A stretch of 64,000 nt of DNA from Ehrlichia ruminantium str. Welgevonden (GTDB taxonomy: Bacteria; Pseudomonadota; Alphaproteobacteria; Rickettsiales; Anaplasmataceae), in assembly GCF_000026005.1 (NCBI RefSeq), contig NC_005295.2, positions 1,452,356-1,516,355 on the forward strand, given 5' to 3'. Every line of letters begins with the position of its first letter. Position 1 is the stretch's first letter. Under the pieces are notes generated by a model. It was given only the letters and a program-made list of their open reading frames with translations. It was not told where the DNA came from and did not search any database. Of the stretch, positions 52,143 through 62,744 are shown piece by piece. Both the position numbers and the translations under genes were made by a program.

Positions 52143-52910
52143 ATGAGTAAGGTTTTTGGAATAGTCAATCAAAAAGGAGGTGTTGGAAAAACCACCACCA
52201 GTATAAACTTAGCTACAGCTTTTGCTATTGTAAACAAAAAAACACTACTAATAGATTTAGATCCTCAAGGTAATAGTAGTACTGGCTTTGGTATAACTTA
52301 CCAACAAAGAACTAACACAGTTTATGAGGTATTAATCAATAATATACCCACATCATCAGCTATAATAAAAACTGAGATACCAAACTTAGATTTACTACCA
52401 TCAACAGTAGATTTATCTGCAGCTGAAGTAGAATTAACACAAGTACAAAAAAGAGAATTTGTGTTAAAAAATTCCTTATCAGAAATAAAGACATCATATG
52501 ATTACATTTTTATTGATTGTCCACCATCTTTAGGATTACTAACAGTAAATGCACTAATAGCTGCAAACGCAGTTATAATTCCTTTACAATGTGAGTTTTT
52601 TGCTCTAGAAGGACTAAGTCATTTAATAAAAACAATAGAATTAATAAAGAAGCATCTAAACCCATCATTATCAATTGAAGGAATTATTCTAACTATGTAC
52701 GATAAAAGAAACAAGCTTAGTGAACAAGTAGAAGAAGATATAAGAAAATATTTAAAAGAATCTGTATATAAAACAGTTATACCTAGAAACGTAAGATTAT
52801 CTGAAGCACCATCTCATGGAAAACCTGCTATTATTTACGACTTTAAATGTGCAGGTTCACAAGCATATATCTACTTAGCAAAAGAAATACTAAAAAGACA
52901 ACAAAATTAG
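52143..52910 (+). CDS. parA: Chromosome partitioning ATPase ParA
   Basis: ParA (Soj type) moves ParB-parS complexes on the nucleoid through ATP-dependent DNA binding. The deviant Walker A KGGVGKTTT is at about residues 12-20 and DLDPQGNSSTG near 40; Walker B FIDCPPSLGLLT is near 122. I chose the ATG at 52143 because the family starts MS-x-VFGIVNQKGG; an ATG five codons earlier (52128) is possible. About 255 residues is normal. parB follows after 10 bp. Confidence 0.96.
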   Translation: MSKVFGIVNQKGGVGKTTTSINLATAFAIVNKKTLLIDLDPQGNSSTGFGITYQQRTNTVYEVLINNIPTSSAIIKTEIPNLDLLPSTVDLSAAEVELTQVQKREFVLKNSLSEIKTSYDYIFIDCPPSLGLLTVNALIAANAVIIPLQCEFFALEGLSHLIKTIELIKKHLNPSLSIEGIILTMYDKRNKLSEQVEEDIRKYLKESVYKTVIPRNVRLSEAPSHGKPAIIYDFKCAGSQAYIYLAKEILKRQQN

Positions 52911-52920
52911 GTATCTCAAA

Positions 52921-53790
52921 ATGACAAAACGACTAGGAAAAGGTATTTTTGAACTGATAGGAAACAGCACAATAGATGATAACAGTAATAATGCTACTAG
53001 TAGCAATGTAAATCCTAACAATTATATTACAATGCCGATAAATCTACTTAATCCTAGTACATCACAACCCAGAAAAATTTTTGAAAAAGAATCTCTTAAA
53101 GAACTAGCAGAATCTATAGCTAAACACGGTATAATACAGCCCATAGTAGTAAGAAAAAATCCACACAAAACTAGTTACGAAATAATAGCAGGAGAAAGAA
53201 GATGGAGAGCTAGCATTTTAGCAAAATTAAAATCAGTACCTGTAATTGTAAAAGAAGTAACTGATAGTCAATGTTTTGAGTTATCAATCATAGAAAATAT
53301 ACAAAGACAGAATTTAACACCAATAGAGGAAGCTGAAGCATATAAAAAACTTATTGACACTTTTTCTTATACACATGAAGACTTAGCTTCTATTTTAGGA
53401 AAAAGTCGTAGTTATATCACAAACATGATACGAATATTATTACTTCCACAATCTATTAAATCAATGGTAAATGATAAAACAATATCGTTTGGACATGCTA
53501 GAGCACTAATAAATACAGAAAATGCAGAAGAAATTGCACAAAAAATCATTGATTCAAATTTGAACGTAAGACAAACAGAATTACTAGTTAAGAAATTACA
53601 AAAATCAAAAAAGGCTGAAGAAAAACAAACAGATACAAACTTAAAAAAGTTAGAACAATCATTATCACAAACACTAAATCTAGATGTTAAAATAAACGGT
53701 TTAAATAATAAAGGAAACATCATTATAAAATATAAGAATTCTCAACAACTTAATTCCATACTAGAAAAGCTAAAAATATCCTTAACATAA
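52921..53790 (+). CDS. parB: Chromosome partitioning protein ParB
   Basis: ParB binds parS and spreads on DNA as a CTP-dependent clamp. In order: an N-terminal ParA-contact region (KRLGKGIFELIG), the CTP-binding ParB domain with GERRWRAS near residue 92 and ENIQRQNLTPIEEAEAY near 125, the HTH that reads parS (ASILGKSRSYITNMIRIL near 158-176), and a short C-terminal dimerisation domain. The 289 residues are standard. The perfect parS core 1 kb upstream fits. Confidence 0.97.
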   Translation: MTKRLGKGIFELIGNSTIDDNSNNATSSNVNPNNYITMPINLLNPSTSQPRKIFEKESLKELAESIAKHGIIQPIVVRKNPHKTSYEIIAGERRWRASILAKLKSVPVIVKEVTDSQCFELSIIENIQRQNLTPIEEAEAYKKLIDTFSYTHEDLASILGKSRSYITNMIRILLLPQSIKSMVNDKTISFGHARALINTENAEEIAQKIIDSNLNVRQTELLVKKLQKSKKAEEKQTDTNLKKLEQSLSQTLNLDVKINGLNNKGNIIIKYKNSQQLNSILEKLKISLT

Positions 53791-54146
53791 ACTTACATAT
53801 TTATAATACTCTTGCATACCATAAAATAAATATTACCAATACATTTTTAACGAGATATCTAAAGATAAACACCATACTGGTATTACCAAAACTAAATACA
53901 ATTACAATGTATTATAAAAAAAGAATTACTTAGTTATATAACACATCATAACACTACAATTACTGATGATAAGTTATAGTGTTTTCCACATAACAACATT
54001 ACAAATCCTATTCTTTTCTTAGTAAAAACACAAAGTAATTGTTATAAAATCATATACCAATATTATACAAATCAACTTACAGTAGTATTTATAAAAAAGA
54101 AGTATTGGTGTATAATATTAGAATTTACAATTAGCTAAACTACAAA
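53791..54146. other. Spacer parB-rimM
   Basis: 356 bp. A single TTTTCCACA (53982-53990) matches the DnaA-box consensus but stands alone. No gene. Confidence 0.5.
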
Positions 54147-54665
54147 ATGAATAGTGATTTTATCTGCCTGGGTATAATAACATCACCTCATGGAATAAAA
54201 GGACATGTAAAAATAAAAACTTTTACAGAAAATCCACAAAATTTTACTTCTTACGGAAAACTCACAGATGGCATAACTACATATGAAATCAATATAATAC
54301 AGGTAGTATCAAAAAATACAATAATAGCAAAAATTAACAATATAACATCAAGAACCAACGCAGAACTATTAAGAAATAAAAAGCTATTTATAGAAAAAAC
54401 TAAATTACCCAACTTAATTGAAAATGAGTTTTATCATAGTGATTTAGTAGGATTACAAGTAATTTTAGAAGACAATAATATTTTTGGAACTATAAAAAAA
54501 ATTTATAATTTTGGGTCATGCGACATTATAGAAATACTATTATATAACTCAAAAAAAAGTACTATGTTACCATTCTCAAAAGATATATTCACACATATAA
54601 ACACTAAAGAAAGATATGTAATATTAAAATTACCAGAAATTATAGGGAGCAATAGTGGTATTTAA
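54147..54665 (+). CDS. rimM: Ribosome maturation factor RimM
   Basis: RimM binds ribosomal protein S19 and helps mature the 30S head. The N-terminal domain begins with the typical [27 protein letters not shown] segment ([15 protein letters not shown]), and the PRC-barrel half contains [12 protein letters not shown] near residue 95. The length of 172 residues is normal. It overlaps trmD by 11 bases and forms the classic rimM-trmD-rplS unit. Confidence 0.95.
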   Translation: MNSDFICLGIITSPHGIKGHVKIKTFTENPQNFTSYGKLTDGITTYEINIIQVVSKNTIIAKINNITSRTNAELLRNKKLFIEKTKLPNLIENEFYHSDLVGLQVILEDNNIFGTIKKIYNFGSCDIIEILLYNSKKSTMLPFSKDIFTHINTKERYVILKLPEIIGSNSGI

Positions 54666-55362
54666 CGTTAATATATTAACTATATTCCCAGAAATGTTCC
54701 CAGGGACATTGGGTTACTCAGTCATAGGTAAAGCCTTAAATAAAGGTATTTGGAACCTAAATGTCATTGACATTAGATCATTTGCAACAGATAAACATAA
54801 AACTGTAGATGATAAACCTTACGGCGGTGGTCCTGGAATGATAATGAAAGCAGATGTTATAGGTTCAGCAATAGATAATGTATTAAGTACAAATAAAGAG
54901 ACAAAATTAATATATATGTCTCCTAGCGGAGTAAAATTAAATCAAGATATTTCTGGACAATTAGCACATTTTTCTAATATAACTATACTATGTGGTCGCT
55001 TTGAGGGAATAGATAGAAGAGTCTTAGACTTTTATGATTTTTATGAGATAAGCATTGGAGATTACATATTATCAGGTGGGGAAGTTGCTTCTATGGTTCT
55101 TATAGAAACTTGTGTTAGGCTTATACCTGGGGTAGTAAGTAATGTTGATAGTATACGTGATGAAAGTTTTACTGCAAGTTATGGTCTTGAGTACTCTCAG
55201 TATACACGTCCAGCAAACTGGAGGGGCCTAGAGGTTCCAAGTGTATTAGTATCTGGAAATCATAAAAAAATAAATCTTTGGAAGACTCAGCAATCTTATC
55301 GTATTACAAAGCAAAGGCGTCCTGAATTAACTAATACTGCGGATGGAGATATATATGAGTAA
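54655..55362 (+). CDS. trmD: tRNA (guanine-37-N1)-methyltransferase
   Basis: TrmD methylates G37 next to the anticodon and prevents frameshifting. It is a SPOUT-fold enzyme with a knotted SAM site: [10 protein letters not shown] near residue 84, [11 protein letters not shown] near 110 and [18 protein letters not shown] near 130-147. The N-terminal [11 protein letters not shown] is typical. It starts with GTG at 54655 inside the end of rimM. 235 residues is normal. Its stop overlaps the rplS start. Confidence 0.97.
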   Translation: MVFNVNILTIFPEMFPGTLGYSVIGKALNKGIWNLNVIDIRSFATDKHKTVDDKPYGGGPGMIMKADVIGSAIDNVLSTNKETKLIYMSPSGVKLNQDISGQLAHFSNITILCGRFEGIDRRVLDFYDFYEISIGDYILSGGEVASMVLIETCVRLIPGVVSNVDSIRDESFTASYGLEYSQYTRPANWRGLEVPSVLVSGNHKKINLWKTQQSYRITKQRRPELTNTADGDIYE

Positions 55363-55732
55363 CTTACTCAAAGAGTTTAACGAGCAACAAATTAAGTTAT
55401 TATCCAATAGAGAAATACCAAAGTTTAAGTCAGGTGATACGCTAAGAGTAACTATGAAAATATTTGACAGTGCTGGTGAACGTATTCAAACATTTGAAGG
55501 AGTGTGTATAAAGAGAAGAAATAATGGATTACATTCTTCATTTACATTAAGAAAAATAAGTTATAATGAGAGTATACAGTTACAAGTATTTTTATATTCC
55601 CCTACTATAGAATCCATAGAAGTAGTAAAGTTTGGTAAAGTTCGCAGAGCAAAACTTTATTATATGCTTAGTTTATTTGGTAAATCTGCAAGAATTAAAG
55701 AGCGAATTGACAGATCAAAAAAGTCATCTTAA
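55355..55732 (+). CDS. rplS: 50S ribosomal protein L19
   Basis: L19 sits at the 30S-50S interface. Residues [38 protein letters not shown] (in part) and [13 protein letters not shown] are the conserved core. I chose the ATG at 55355, which gives the usual [12 protein letters not shown] start and overlaps the trmD stop. The ATG at 55343 is the alternative. About 125 residues, normal. Confidence 0.97.
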   Translation: MSNLLKEFNEQQIKLLSNREIPKFKSGDTLRVTMKIFDSAGERIQTFEGVCIKRRNNGLHSSFTLRKISYNESIQLQVFLYSPTIESIEVVKFGKVRRAKLYYMLSLFGKSARIKERIDRSKKSS

Positions 55733-56742
55733 TTTCCTTTGTGTATAATCAAACTATATTTTCTCTCAGTTAGTTTTTTTATAGTTCATTTAATGTTTTT
55801 TATGTAGTAGTTTAGATGTATTAAGTAAAGATTTATTGTTATTATTTATTTAAATTTTACACATATCATTAAGGTAACTATCCAAAAATCTGTCATATAG
55901 TTCTTATGTTACTTTTAATCAATAAATTATAGCAACATACTAAGCTTATAGATTATAGTAGTTATGATTTTTCATATTTACCTAAGTTTTCATCATTTAC
56001 TACAACAATGCTACATATCAAAATATGTATACACTCGTTTTATTATATAATTGCAATATTTTACTTAGTTTACTATATTTGATTTTGGTTGTTCTAAGTA
56101 TAATACCAAGCTAAACAAGAGAACCATAAATATAGCAAGTTTATTGATAAATTGTATTATAAAAAAGTTACTATACATAATTTTATTGTAGTAATAATAA
56201 ATAATTAATATTAAACTCCCTACTAATTTATACTTACAATATTTACGACATAACTTACCCTAGTCTTTACTTTACTACAACTACAGTAAAACTTTATACA
56301 ATAATTCCTATATATATTTACTCTATAACTTACAAATTTTTATGATATTACTCACTTCAATTTATATTTACCACCATAAAAAAACTATAATACAAGAACT
56401 ATTTACTCATTTATCTATAAAGCTACAATACATTACTCCTGCATTTATTATGCCTACTAATAAAAGTATATACACTATCCCATTAGTAAAACATCATTCA
56501 ATAATTATATTTTTAGCTATTTAATACATCATAACAAGCATAAATACACTACCACTAAGATATATAAATTCACACTTTTCCGTAAATAATCAGAACTCTT
56601 TTAAATTTTTCTACAAATTAATACATATTAAAGGTTATTAATACTGTAGCAAAACTACCTATAAACGTACTAAAGTCCTTATTCCCCTTCTATAAAAAAC
56701 ATTATATTGTATAAAATAAATACAGTTTTTGTTAAAATATGC
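55733..56742. other. Non-coding gap rplS-cinA, about 1 kb
   Basis: No credible gene. A 60-codon plus-strand frame at 56342-56524 has no ribosome binding site and a composition expected by chance. Confidence 0.55.
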
Positions 56743-57243
56743 CTACTTTAATTGCCTTATTTTATATAAGAGAAAATCCAAAGCAAAATCTACTGATGAC
56801 ATCTGTATTTCATATCTATTCATATTCTGAAAATAGCATTTTTTATATTCACTTTCCAGTTCAGAAATAGCATAACCTATATATACCAATCCAACTTTTT
56901 CACAAATATTATTACTAGGTCCTGCAAATCCTGTAATAGAAATCGATATATCAGCTTCCGAAGCTTTTAAAGCACAAGTTGCCATTAAAAGAGATACTTC
57001 TGGACTTACAGCTCCATACTTATCAATCATATCCATATTTATACCAAGAATTTTAGATTTAGCATAATTTGAATACACAACAAAACTACAACTTAACACT
57101 TTAGATGCTCCAGGAATACAAGAAATTACAAATGACATTAAACCAGCTGTACATGACTCAGTAATAATTACTTTTAAATTATTATCTATTAAACCAGTGA
57201 CACAAATTTTAGCTTTTTCTAATACTTCATTTTTTATCATCAT
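56743..57243 (-). CDS. CinA family protein (PncC-type nicotinamide-nucleotide amidase)
   Basis: 166 residues equal to the stand-alone CinA C-terminal domain. The active-site segment ITESCTAGL near residue 28, GASKVLSCSFVVYSNYAKSK near 45-64 and the GFAGPSN element near 124 identify the family, which deamidates nicotinamide mononucleotide to nicotinate mononucleotide for NAD recycling. The final helical part is somewhat divergent. It is divergent from thrS. The enzymatic role is inferred from the family. Confidence 0.9.
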   Translation of the reverse strand: MMIKNEVLEKAKICVTGLIDNNLKVIITESCTAGLMSFVISCIPGASKVLSCSFVVYSNYAKSKILGINMDMIDKYGAVSPEVSLLMATCALKASEADISISITGFAGPSNNICEKVGLVYIGYAISELESEYKKCYFQNMNRYEIQMSSVDFALDFLLYKIRQLK

Positions 57244-57405
57244 AATACATTAAGATTTATCAATTTATAGAATTAACTAAAAGAATTATACAGTAAAAAC
57301 AACTACTACCAAGATAGAAAAGCATAACACGTAATAACATAAATATCCTAATATATAATAGATAGTAAAAAACATATGATATACAAATACAAAATGAAAA
57401 ATATT

Positions 57406-57430
57406 AGAAGGTGGTACAACTTTTTTTTTT
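57406..57430 (+). other. GGTGGTAC element followed by a ten-T run, upstream of thrS
   Basis: AGAAGGTGGTACAAC is followed at once by ten T, 87 bp before the thrS ATG. It recalls the conserved side of a T-box antiterminator, but the usual CCGCG partner is missing and T-boxes are not expected in this lineage. Confidence 0.2.
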
Positions 57431-57516
57431 AACAATTCCTACATATAAAATGTTACACATATAACAAAACCATATATAATAGAAGCTACTCTCAAAATAA
57501 CTATGGAACATAAAAA

Positions 57517-59418
57517 ATGATAAATGTTTATTTTAGTGACAATTCCTGTAAACAATTTCTTCCTGGAATTAAAGGATCAGATATAATAACACATTTATTT
57601 CCAGAATTATTAAACAAAGCAATAGCTATAAAAATCAATGACAAGTCATTAGACCTATCTACAGAAATTACAGAAGATTGTAAATTTGAAGTTATAACAT
57701 TAGATAGTGATGAAGGACTTGACATTATACGACACGACACTGCTCATATTATGGCACAAGCTATAAAAGAAATGTTTCCTGAAGTAAAAACAGTTGTTGG
57801 ACCAACTATCAAAGACGGTTTCTACTACGATTTTTCAACAGACCACATTTTTTCTAGTAATGAACTAGAAAAAATAGAAGAAAAAATGAGAGAAATAATA
57901 AAAAAAAATGAAAGCTTCATACGTGAAGTATGGACTAGAGAAGAAGCTATAAGATTTTTTTCTAATAAAGGAGAAGATTACAAAGTCAAAATAATAGCTA
58001 AAATCCCAATTCATGAAAACATTACTGTATATAAACAAGGAAGTTTTATTGATTTATGTCGTGGACCTCATGCTCCATCAACAAAAATATCAAAAGCTTT
58101 TAAACTAACAAAAGTATCTGGGTCATACTGGGAAGGTAATACAAATAATGCTCAACTGCAAAGAATTTATGGTACAGCATGGCGTACTGAAGAAGAACTC
58201 AAATTATATTTAAATAACTTAATTGAAGTAGAAAAAAGAGACCACAGAAAAATTGGGAAAGAATTAGAATTATTTCATATTCAAAATGAAGCATTAGGTC
58301 AAATATTTTGGCATGAAAAAGGATTGATAATTTATCGTATTATAGAGAATTACATAAGAAAAAAATTAGAAAACAACGGCTATATAGAAGTTAAAACCCC
58401 GTATCTATTAAGTAAAACTCTATGGGAACAATCTGGACATTGGGACAAATTCCGTGAACACATGTTCTTAAGTGAAATTGATAATAAAGTTGTCGCAATA
58501 AAACCAATGAATTGTCCATGCCATGTACAAATATTTAACTCCAAAATTAGAAGTTACAAAGATTTACCACTGAGAATGGCAGAATTTGGAACATGTCATA
58601 GATATGAATCATCTGGAGCATTACATGGATTAATGAGAGTACGCAGTTTCACCCAAGATGATGCACATATCTTTTGTACAGAAGACCAAATTATAGAAGA
58701 AGCACTAAAATTCTGTAATTTACTAATGGAAGTATATGAAGTTTTTGGTTTTAAGGACATCTTAGTAAAATTTTCAGACCGTCCAGAAAAAAGAGCTGGC
58801 AGCGATAAAATATGGGATAAAGCTGAAGAAGCACTAAAAGCCTCTGTTAAAGCAGCAAACTTAAACTATGTTTTAAACCCTGGAGATGGAGCATTTTATG
58901 GACCAAAATTAGAATTCACACTAAAAGATGCTATTGGTAGAGAATGGCAGTGTGGAACCTTACAGATGGACTTTGTCTTACCTGAAAGATTAGGTGCTTA
59001 TTATACAGGAAGTGATGGAAAAAAACATCACCCAATAATGCTGCATCGTGCTATCTTAGGCACTATTGAAAGATTTATAGGAATTTTAATTGAACACCAT
59101 TCAGGTAAATTACCTATATGGTTAGCGCCTGTACAACTATCAATATTAACCATCACTGAAGACGCTATTGACTATGCAATATCACTAAAACATAAAGCTA
59201 TGAAACAAAACATAAGGGCTGAAGTTGATATTACAAATGAAAAAATTAATTATAAAATACGCAGTCACATATCAAAAAAGATACCAGTATTATGGATAAT
59301 TGGAAAGAAAGAAATTGAAACAGAATCTGTATCTATTCGCTACTTAGAATCTAAAGATCAGCATATAATGTCGAGTGATAAAGCATTGAAAACATTACTA
59401 AGTTGTGCTAGCATCTAG
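57517..59418 (+). CDS. thrS: Threonyl-tRNA synthetase
   Basis: A class II synthetase charging tRNA-Thr. The 633 residues run in order: TGS domain (about 1-62), the editing domain with [10 protein letters not shown] near residue 70 and [10 protein letters not shown] near 180, the catalytic core with motif 2 around [21 protein letters not shown] (in part) near 360-380 and the motif 3 region [15 protein letters not shown] near 510-524, then the anticodon-binding domain. The three zinc ligands of the active site are represented by Cys near 332 and His near 383 and 510. infC follows after 26 bp. Confidence 0.98.
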   Translation: MINVYFSDNSCKQFLPGIKGSDIITHLFPELLNKAIAIKINDKSLDLSTEITEDCKFEVITLDSDEGLDIIRHDTAHIMAQAIKEMFPEVKTVVGPTIKDGFYYDFSTDHIFSSNELEKIEEKMREIIKKNESFIREVWTREEAIRFFSNKGEDYKVKIIAKIPIHENITVYKQGSFIDLCRGPHAPSTKISKAFKLTKVSGSYWEGNTNNAQLQRIYGTAWRTEEELKLYLNNLIEVEKRDHRKIGKELELFHIQNEALGQIFWHEKGLIIYRIIENYIRKKLENNGYIEVKTPYLLSKTLWEQSGHWDKFREHMFLSEIDNKVVAIKPMNCPCHVQIFNSKIRSYKDLPLRMAEFGTCHRYESSGALHGLMRVRSFTQDDAHIFCTEDQIIEEALKFCNLLMEVYEVFGFKDILVKFSDRPEKRAGSDKIWDKAEEALKASVKAANLNYVLNPGDGAFYGPKLEFTLKDAIGREWQCGTLQMDFVLPERLGAYYTGSDGKKHHPIMLHRAILGTIERFIGILIEHHSGKLPIWLAPVQLSILTITEDAIDYAISLKHKAMKQNIRAEVDITNEKINYKIRSHISKKIPVLWIIGKKEIETESVSIRYLESKDQHIMSSDKALKTLLSCASI

Positions 59419-59444
59419 TAATTTTCTAACCAGGAGTATAAAAT

Positions 59445-59966
59445 TTGAAGTCAAACAAATTTTCCAATAAAAATAAAATTAACGAAATGATAACAGCAAA
59501 AAAAGTAAAGCTTGTTGATCAAGACAGTGTCATGGTCGGAGTTGTAGATATTGAGGAAGCATTATCCAGAGCTAGATCTGTAAATCTGGATTTAGTTGAA
59601 ATAGTACATGATGATGAATATCCATTATGTAAGATATTCGACTATAGCAAGTATAGATATAGTCACAAGAAAAAAATAAGTGATTCAAAAAAGAAACAAA
59701 AGACCATTATTGTCAAAGAACTTAAGTTTAAGCTTAATATCGGAGACAATGATTACAATGTGAAACTAAACATGATACGCGGATTTATAGAAAGAGGTGA
59801 TAAAGTAAAAATATCCTTAAAATTTATAGGAAGAGAAATACTTCATCCAGAAGTTGGTATGGAAATTATAGAAAGATTAATAAAAGACACAAGTGACATT
59901 GCAAAACCAGAAAATCTACCAAAACGAGAGGGAAATTTAATAAATATGATATTAACTACAAAATAG
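59445..59966 (+). CDS. infC: Translation initiation factor IF-3
   Basis: IF-3 keeps ribosomal subunits apart and checks the start codon. 173 residues with the N-domain INEMITAKKVKLVDQDSVMVG, the basic linker and the C-domain KELKFKLNIGDNDYNVKL, RGDKVKISLKFIGRE. The start is TTG at 59445 with AGGAG about eight bases upstream. A rare start codon is the general rule for infC and allows IF-3 to control its own translation. It follows thrS closely, the common bacterial order. Confidence 0.97.
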   Translation: MKSNKFSNKNKINEMITAKKVKLVDQDSVMVGVVDIEEALSRARSVNLDLVEIVHDDEYPLCKIFDYSKYRYSHKKKISDSKKKQKTIIVKELKFKLNIGDNDYNVKLNMIRGFIERGDKVKISLKFIGREILHPEVGMEIIERLIKDTSDIAKPENLPKREGNLINMILTTK

Positions 59967-61437
59967 CACATACATATTAACTTTATAGTTACTATACAGT
60001 GAGTTAATATTTATACTTGTTGTTTATGTTGATATAAAAATAAGTTTTATTAACTAAATAACTATGTTTATACAATGCATTATTAGTAAAAACTCTATAG
60101 ATAGTTATAGTTTTGATAGCTGTAGTGTTTTTACTAAATACTATTCCTATATATATCATATAAAACTTATAGGTATATTTCTTCTCATATTATAAAGTGT
60201 AGCTAAGTAGTAAGATACATTGATGAATAGAAAATATGTAAAAGAATTTCTAAAACATCCCTGCACAAACAGAGTTATCTTCTATCTTTTCTCAAAAAAT
60301 TATACCTAATATTATCTACATACAAGACAAGTACATAACAAAACCATATATAACACATACAGTTTCATAATATATTTCACACCTAATACACATTAAATGT
60401 ATTTTATAATTCTTATTTAGCTATTTACACAACACCACATTACTATACATTAATACATTGTATTCTAGTACTAACATGTACAATAGTATCCATCTAGAAT
60501 TACTATAAAAAACGTAGAACTAATTTTATGAAAAACATACAACTTTATTGTTTTATATAAGCTTTTTATACTAAATAAAAAACATTCCACACATAGAATT
60601 GCAAAAAAACTACAAATAAAATAATAAATGCAGTACCCTTATGATAAAGATATCAAATATACAACAAAATTTATAATAAAAAGACCTTCTAAACTTATTT
60701 ATAAAAAGAATTAATAATAAAAAAGCAGCTCTCTTATAATAAATACTTGATATGTAATATTTATTACTGATATCCAACATTATCACTATAATAAGCATTA
60801 CTGTATACATTACTTATATATAAAGGATACATAAGTAATACAAAACCACATTATTAAGCTAACATTCAATAGCACAATAATTTTAGTCAATATAAAGTAC
60901 TCATAACTCACTTAACATAACTACATCCATAAATGTTACTATTTTAGTACAATATTACTAGTTATGTTACGACACTATTGTTAATACAATAATAAAAAAC
61001 ACCGTACAATACAAACTACTAATATTTATGCAAGTAGTATTTTACCATTCACTAAAAAAAATAACTATTAATCATGGTACTATCATTAGATAATTATAAA
61101 ATTACAAAAATAAATACATTATTTAATATTCCATATCCAACTATATAATTACAATTTATTTAAAAGTTACTGAAATTCTTACAAACATCAACAAAGTTTA
61201 ACTTATAATTTTTTTTAAAGATCCTTTATAAAATACAACCTTATATTCTGAAGTATTATAAAGTAATTATTGTGATAACAAAAACATACCACATATTACT
61301 AATTTTATATAACGTTTGTATAATAGATAATTCATCATGATATACAATATATCATACTAATATAATACATATACCATTAAGTTTTCATAATAACATACCA
61401 ATATCTTATTGTAGTTATTCTGTAAATTAAATACAGG
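59967..61437. other. Non-coding gap infC-tsaE, about 1.5 kb
   Basis: No credible gene; rpmI and rplT, which often follow infC, are absent here. A 66-codon minus-strand frame at 60610-60810 is A/T-driven and has no ribosome binding site. An inverted ATTAACT/AGTTAAT pair just beyond infC could be a weak terminator. Confidence 0.55.
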
Positions 61438-61890
61438 CTAAATAACACTCTTTAAAATATTATACCAAAAGTCATCATCAGTAGAGATACTGATATTGCG
61501 TAGTCCATCCTTAATGGAATATTGTATATTTATCCTTAAATTAAAATTCACTATATCACTTAACAAATCAGGCCATTCTACAATTCCCACATCATTATCA
61601 AAAATAGTATCTATTCCTATATCGTATATTTCAGACAAAGAATTAATCCTGTAAAGATCTATATGATAAATCGTAAACTTACTAAAGTGATATTCATTAA
61701 CGATATTAAATGTAGGACTACTAACATCTTCAGAAGGAATAAGTGTATTAACTAGCAATTTAACAAAAGATGTTTTACCTACACCTAAATCACCGCTTAA
61801 AGAGATAGAATCACCAGTCCTTAAATTAAATGCTAGAATACTAGCCAACTTACCTAAAAAGAGTAAATCAGCACACTCGTAATTAAACAA
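61438..61890 (-). CDS. tsaE: tRNA threonylcarbamoyladenosine biosynthesis ATPase TsaE
   Basis: TsaE is the ATPase of the TsaBDE complex that makes t6A37 in ANN-decoding tRNAs. The P-loop LSGDLGVGKTSFVK is at about residues 32-45, followed by SPTFNIVNEYHF near 57-68 and HIDLYRI near 75, all family signatures; IVEWPDLL near 103 is the Walker B/W motif. 150 residues is normal. The next gene on the strand (the BI-1 protein) lies 45 bp upstream, so cotranscription is likely. Confidence 0.95.
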   Translation of the reverse strand: MFNYECADLLFLGKLASILAFNLRTGDSISLSGDLGVGKTSFVKLLVNTLIPSEDVSSPTFNIVNEYHFSKFTIYHIDLYRINSLSEIYDIGIDTIFDNDVGIVEWPDLLSDIVNFNLRINIQYSIKDGLRNISISTDDDFWYNILKSVI

Positions 61891-61935
61891 GATTTTCTAT
61901 AACCATAAAAGATATTCTATTTTCTTCAGAAACAA

Positions 61936-62640
61936 TTACCTACGCTCACCTTGCAAGTTTAGTAAGCTTAGAAAGATATTAATGTAATTAAAGTATAAGG
62001 TAGTTGCACCCAATACAGCCATCTTATTAAGAGATACACTATTACCATCATTAAATCTATAATACATATCCTTTATTCTTTGAGCATCACAAGCAGTCAT
62101 ACCAGTAAACAAAATAACAGCAATAAAGGAAATAGCAAAATCTAATGGACCATTATGCAAAAATAAATTAACTAAAGAAGCAATAATTACCCCTATAATA
62201 CCCATAATCAAAAATGACTGAAACTGAGATAAATCCTTCTTCGTAACATTACCATACCACGCCATAGCACCAAACATAGATGAAGAAATAAAAAATACTT
62301 TTGTAATACTAGCAGCCGTATATATCAAAAATATGGAAGATATAGATGCCCCCATCAAAGCAGCAAAACTAAAAAATACTACTAGGACAGTTTGAAAACT
62401 AAAAGTACTCAACTTATATGACATTAAAAAAACAAGTACTATTGGAGAAAACATTATTACCCAATGCAATGGAGTATTATATATAATATTAACAGCATAA
62501 CTAGACGAAGATACAAAAAATGCAACCAAGCCTGTTAAACCTAAAGCCATAGCCATATAATTATATACTTTCATCAAATAATTCCTAAGTCCTACACTAT
62601 AGTAATCACTTTGAAAACGTACACTACTGTAATTGTCCAT
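61936..62640 (-). CDS. Bax inhibitor-1 / YccA family membrane protein
   Basis: 234 residues with seven hydrophobic segments and the family N-terminal part VGLRNYLMKVYNYMAMALGLTGLVAFF. The MGASISSIFLIYTAASITKVFFISSSMFGAMAWYG region (in part around residues 95-130) and the TGMTACDAQRIK motif near 188 are hallmarks. Bacterial members form pH-sensitive calcium-leak channels or interact with FtsH; the role here is not known. It lies between tsaE and the larger unknown membrane protein on the same strand. Confidence 0.92.
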   Translation of the reverse strand: MDNYSSVRFQSDYYSVGLRNYLMKVYNYMAMALGLTGLVAFFVSSSSYAVNIIYNTPLHWVIMFSPIVLVFLMSYKLSTFSFQTVLVVFFSFAALMGASISSIFLIYTAASITKVFFISSSMFGAMAWYGNVTKKDLSQFQSFLIMGIIGVIIASLVNLFLHNGPLDFAISFIAVILFTGMTACDAQRIKDMYYRFNDGNSVSLNKMAVLGATTLYFNYINIFLSLLNLQGERR

Positions 62641-62744
62641 AAAACTCCACTTAAGAATACAATAAAACTCGTGTATTATACCAAAAAACTATAAAAACAT
62701 CAACATAAATTTAGCATTTATTTGACATTAAACTAATAAAATAC

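Noticed and set aside
53982..53990. DnaA-box match TTTTCCACA near parAB
   Set aside because: Single isolated match with no cluster and no AT-unwinding arrangement; not enough to propose oriC here despite the parS-like sites.
56342..56524. 60-codon plus-strand frame in the rplS-cinA gap
   Set aside because: Isolated, no ribosome binding site or recognisable motif; chance frames of this size are expected.
60610..60810. 66-codon hydrophobic minus-strand frame
   Set aside because: A/T-rich DNA yields Ile/Leu/Phe/Tyr-rich chance frames; no start signal or neighbours support it.
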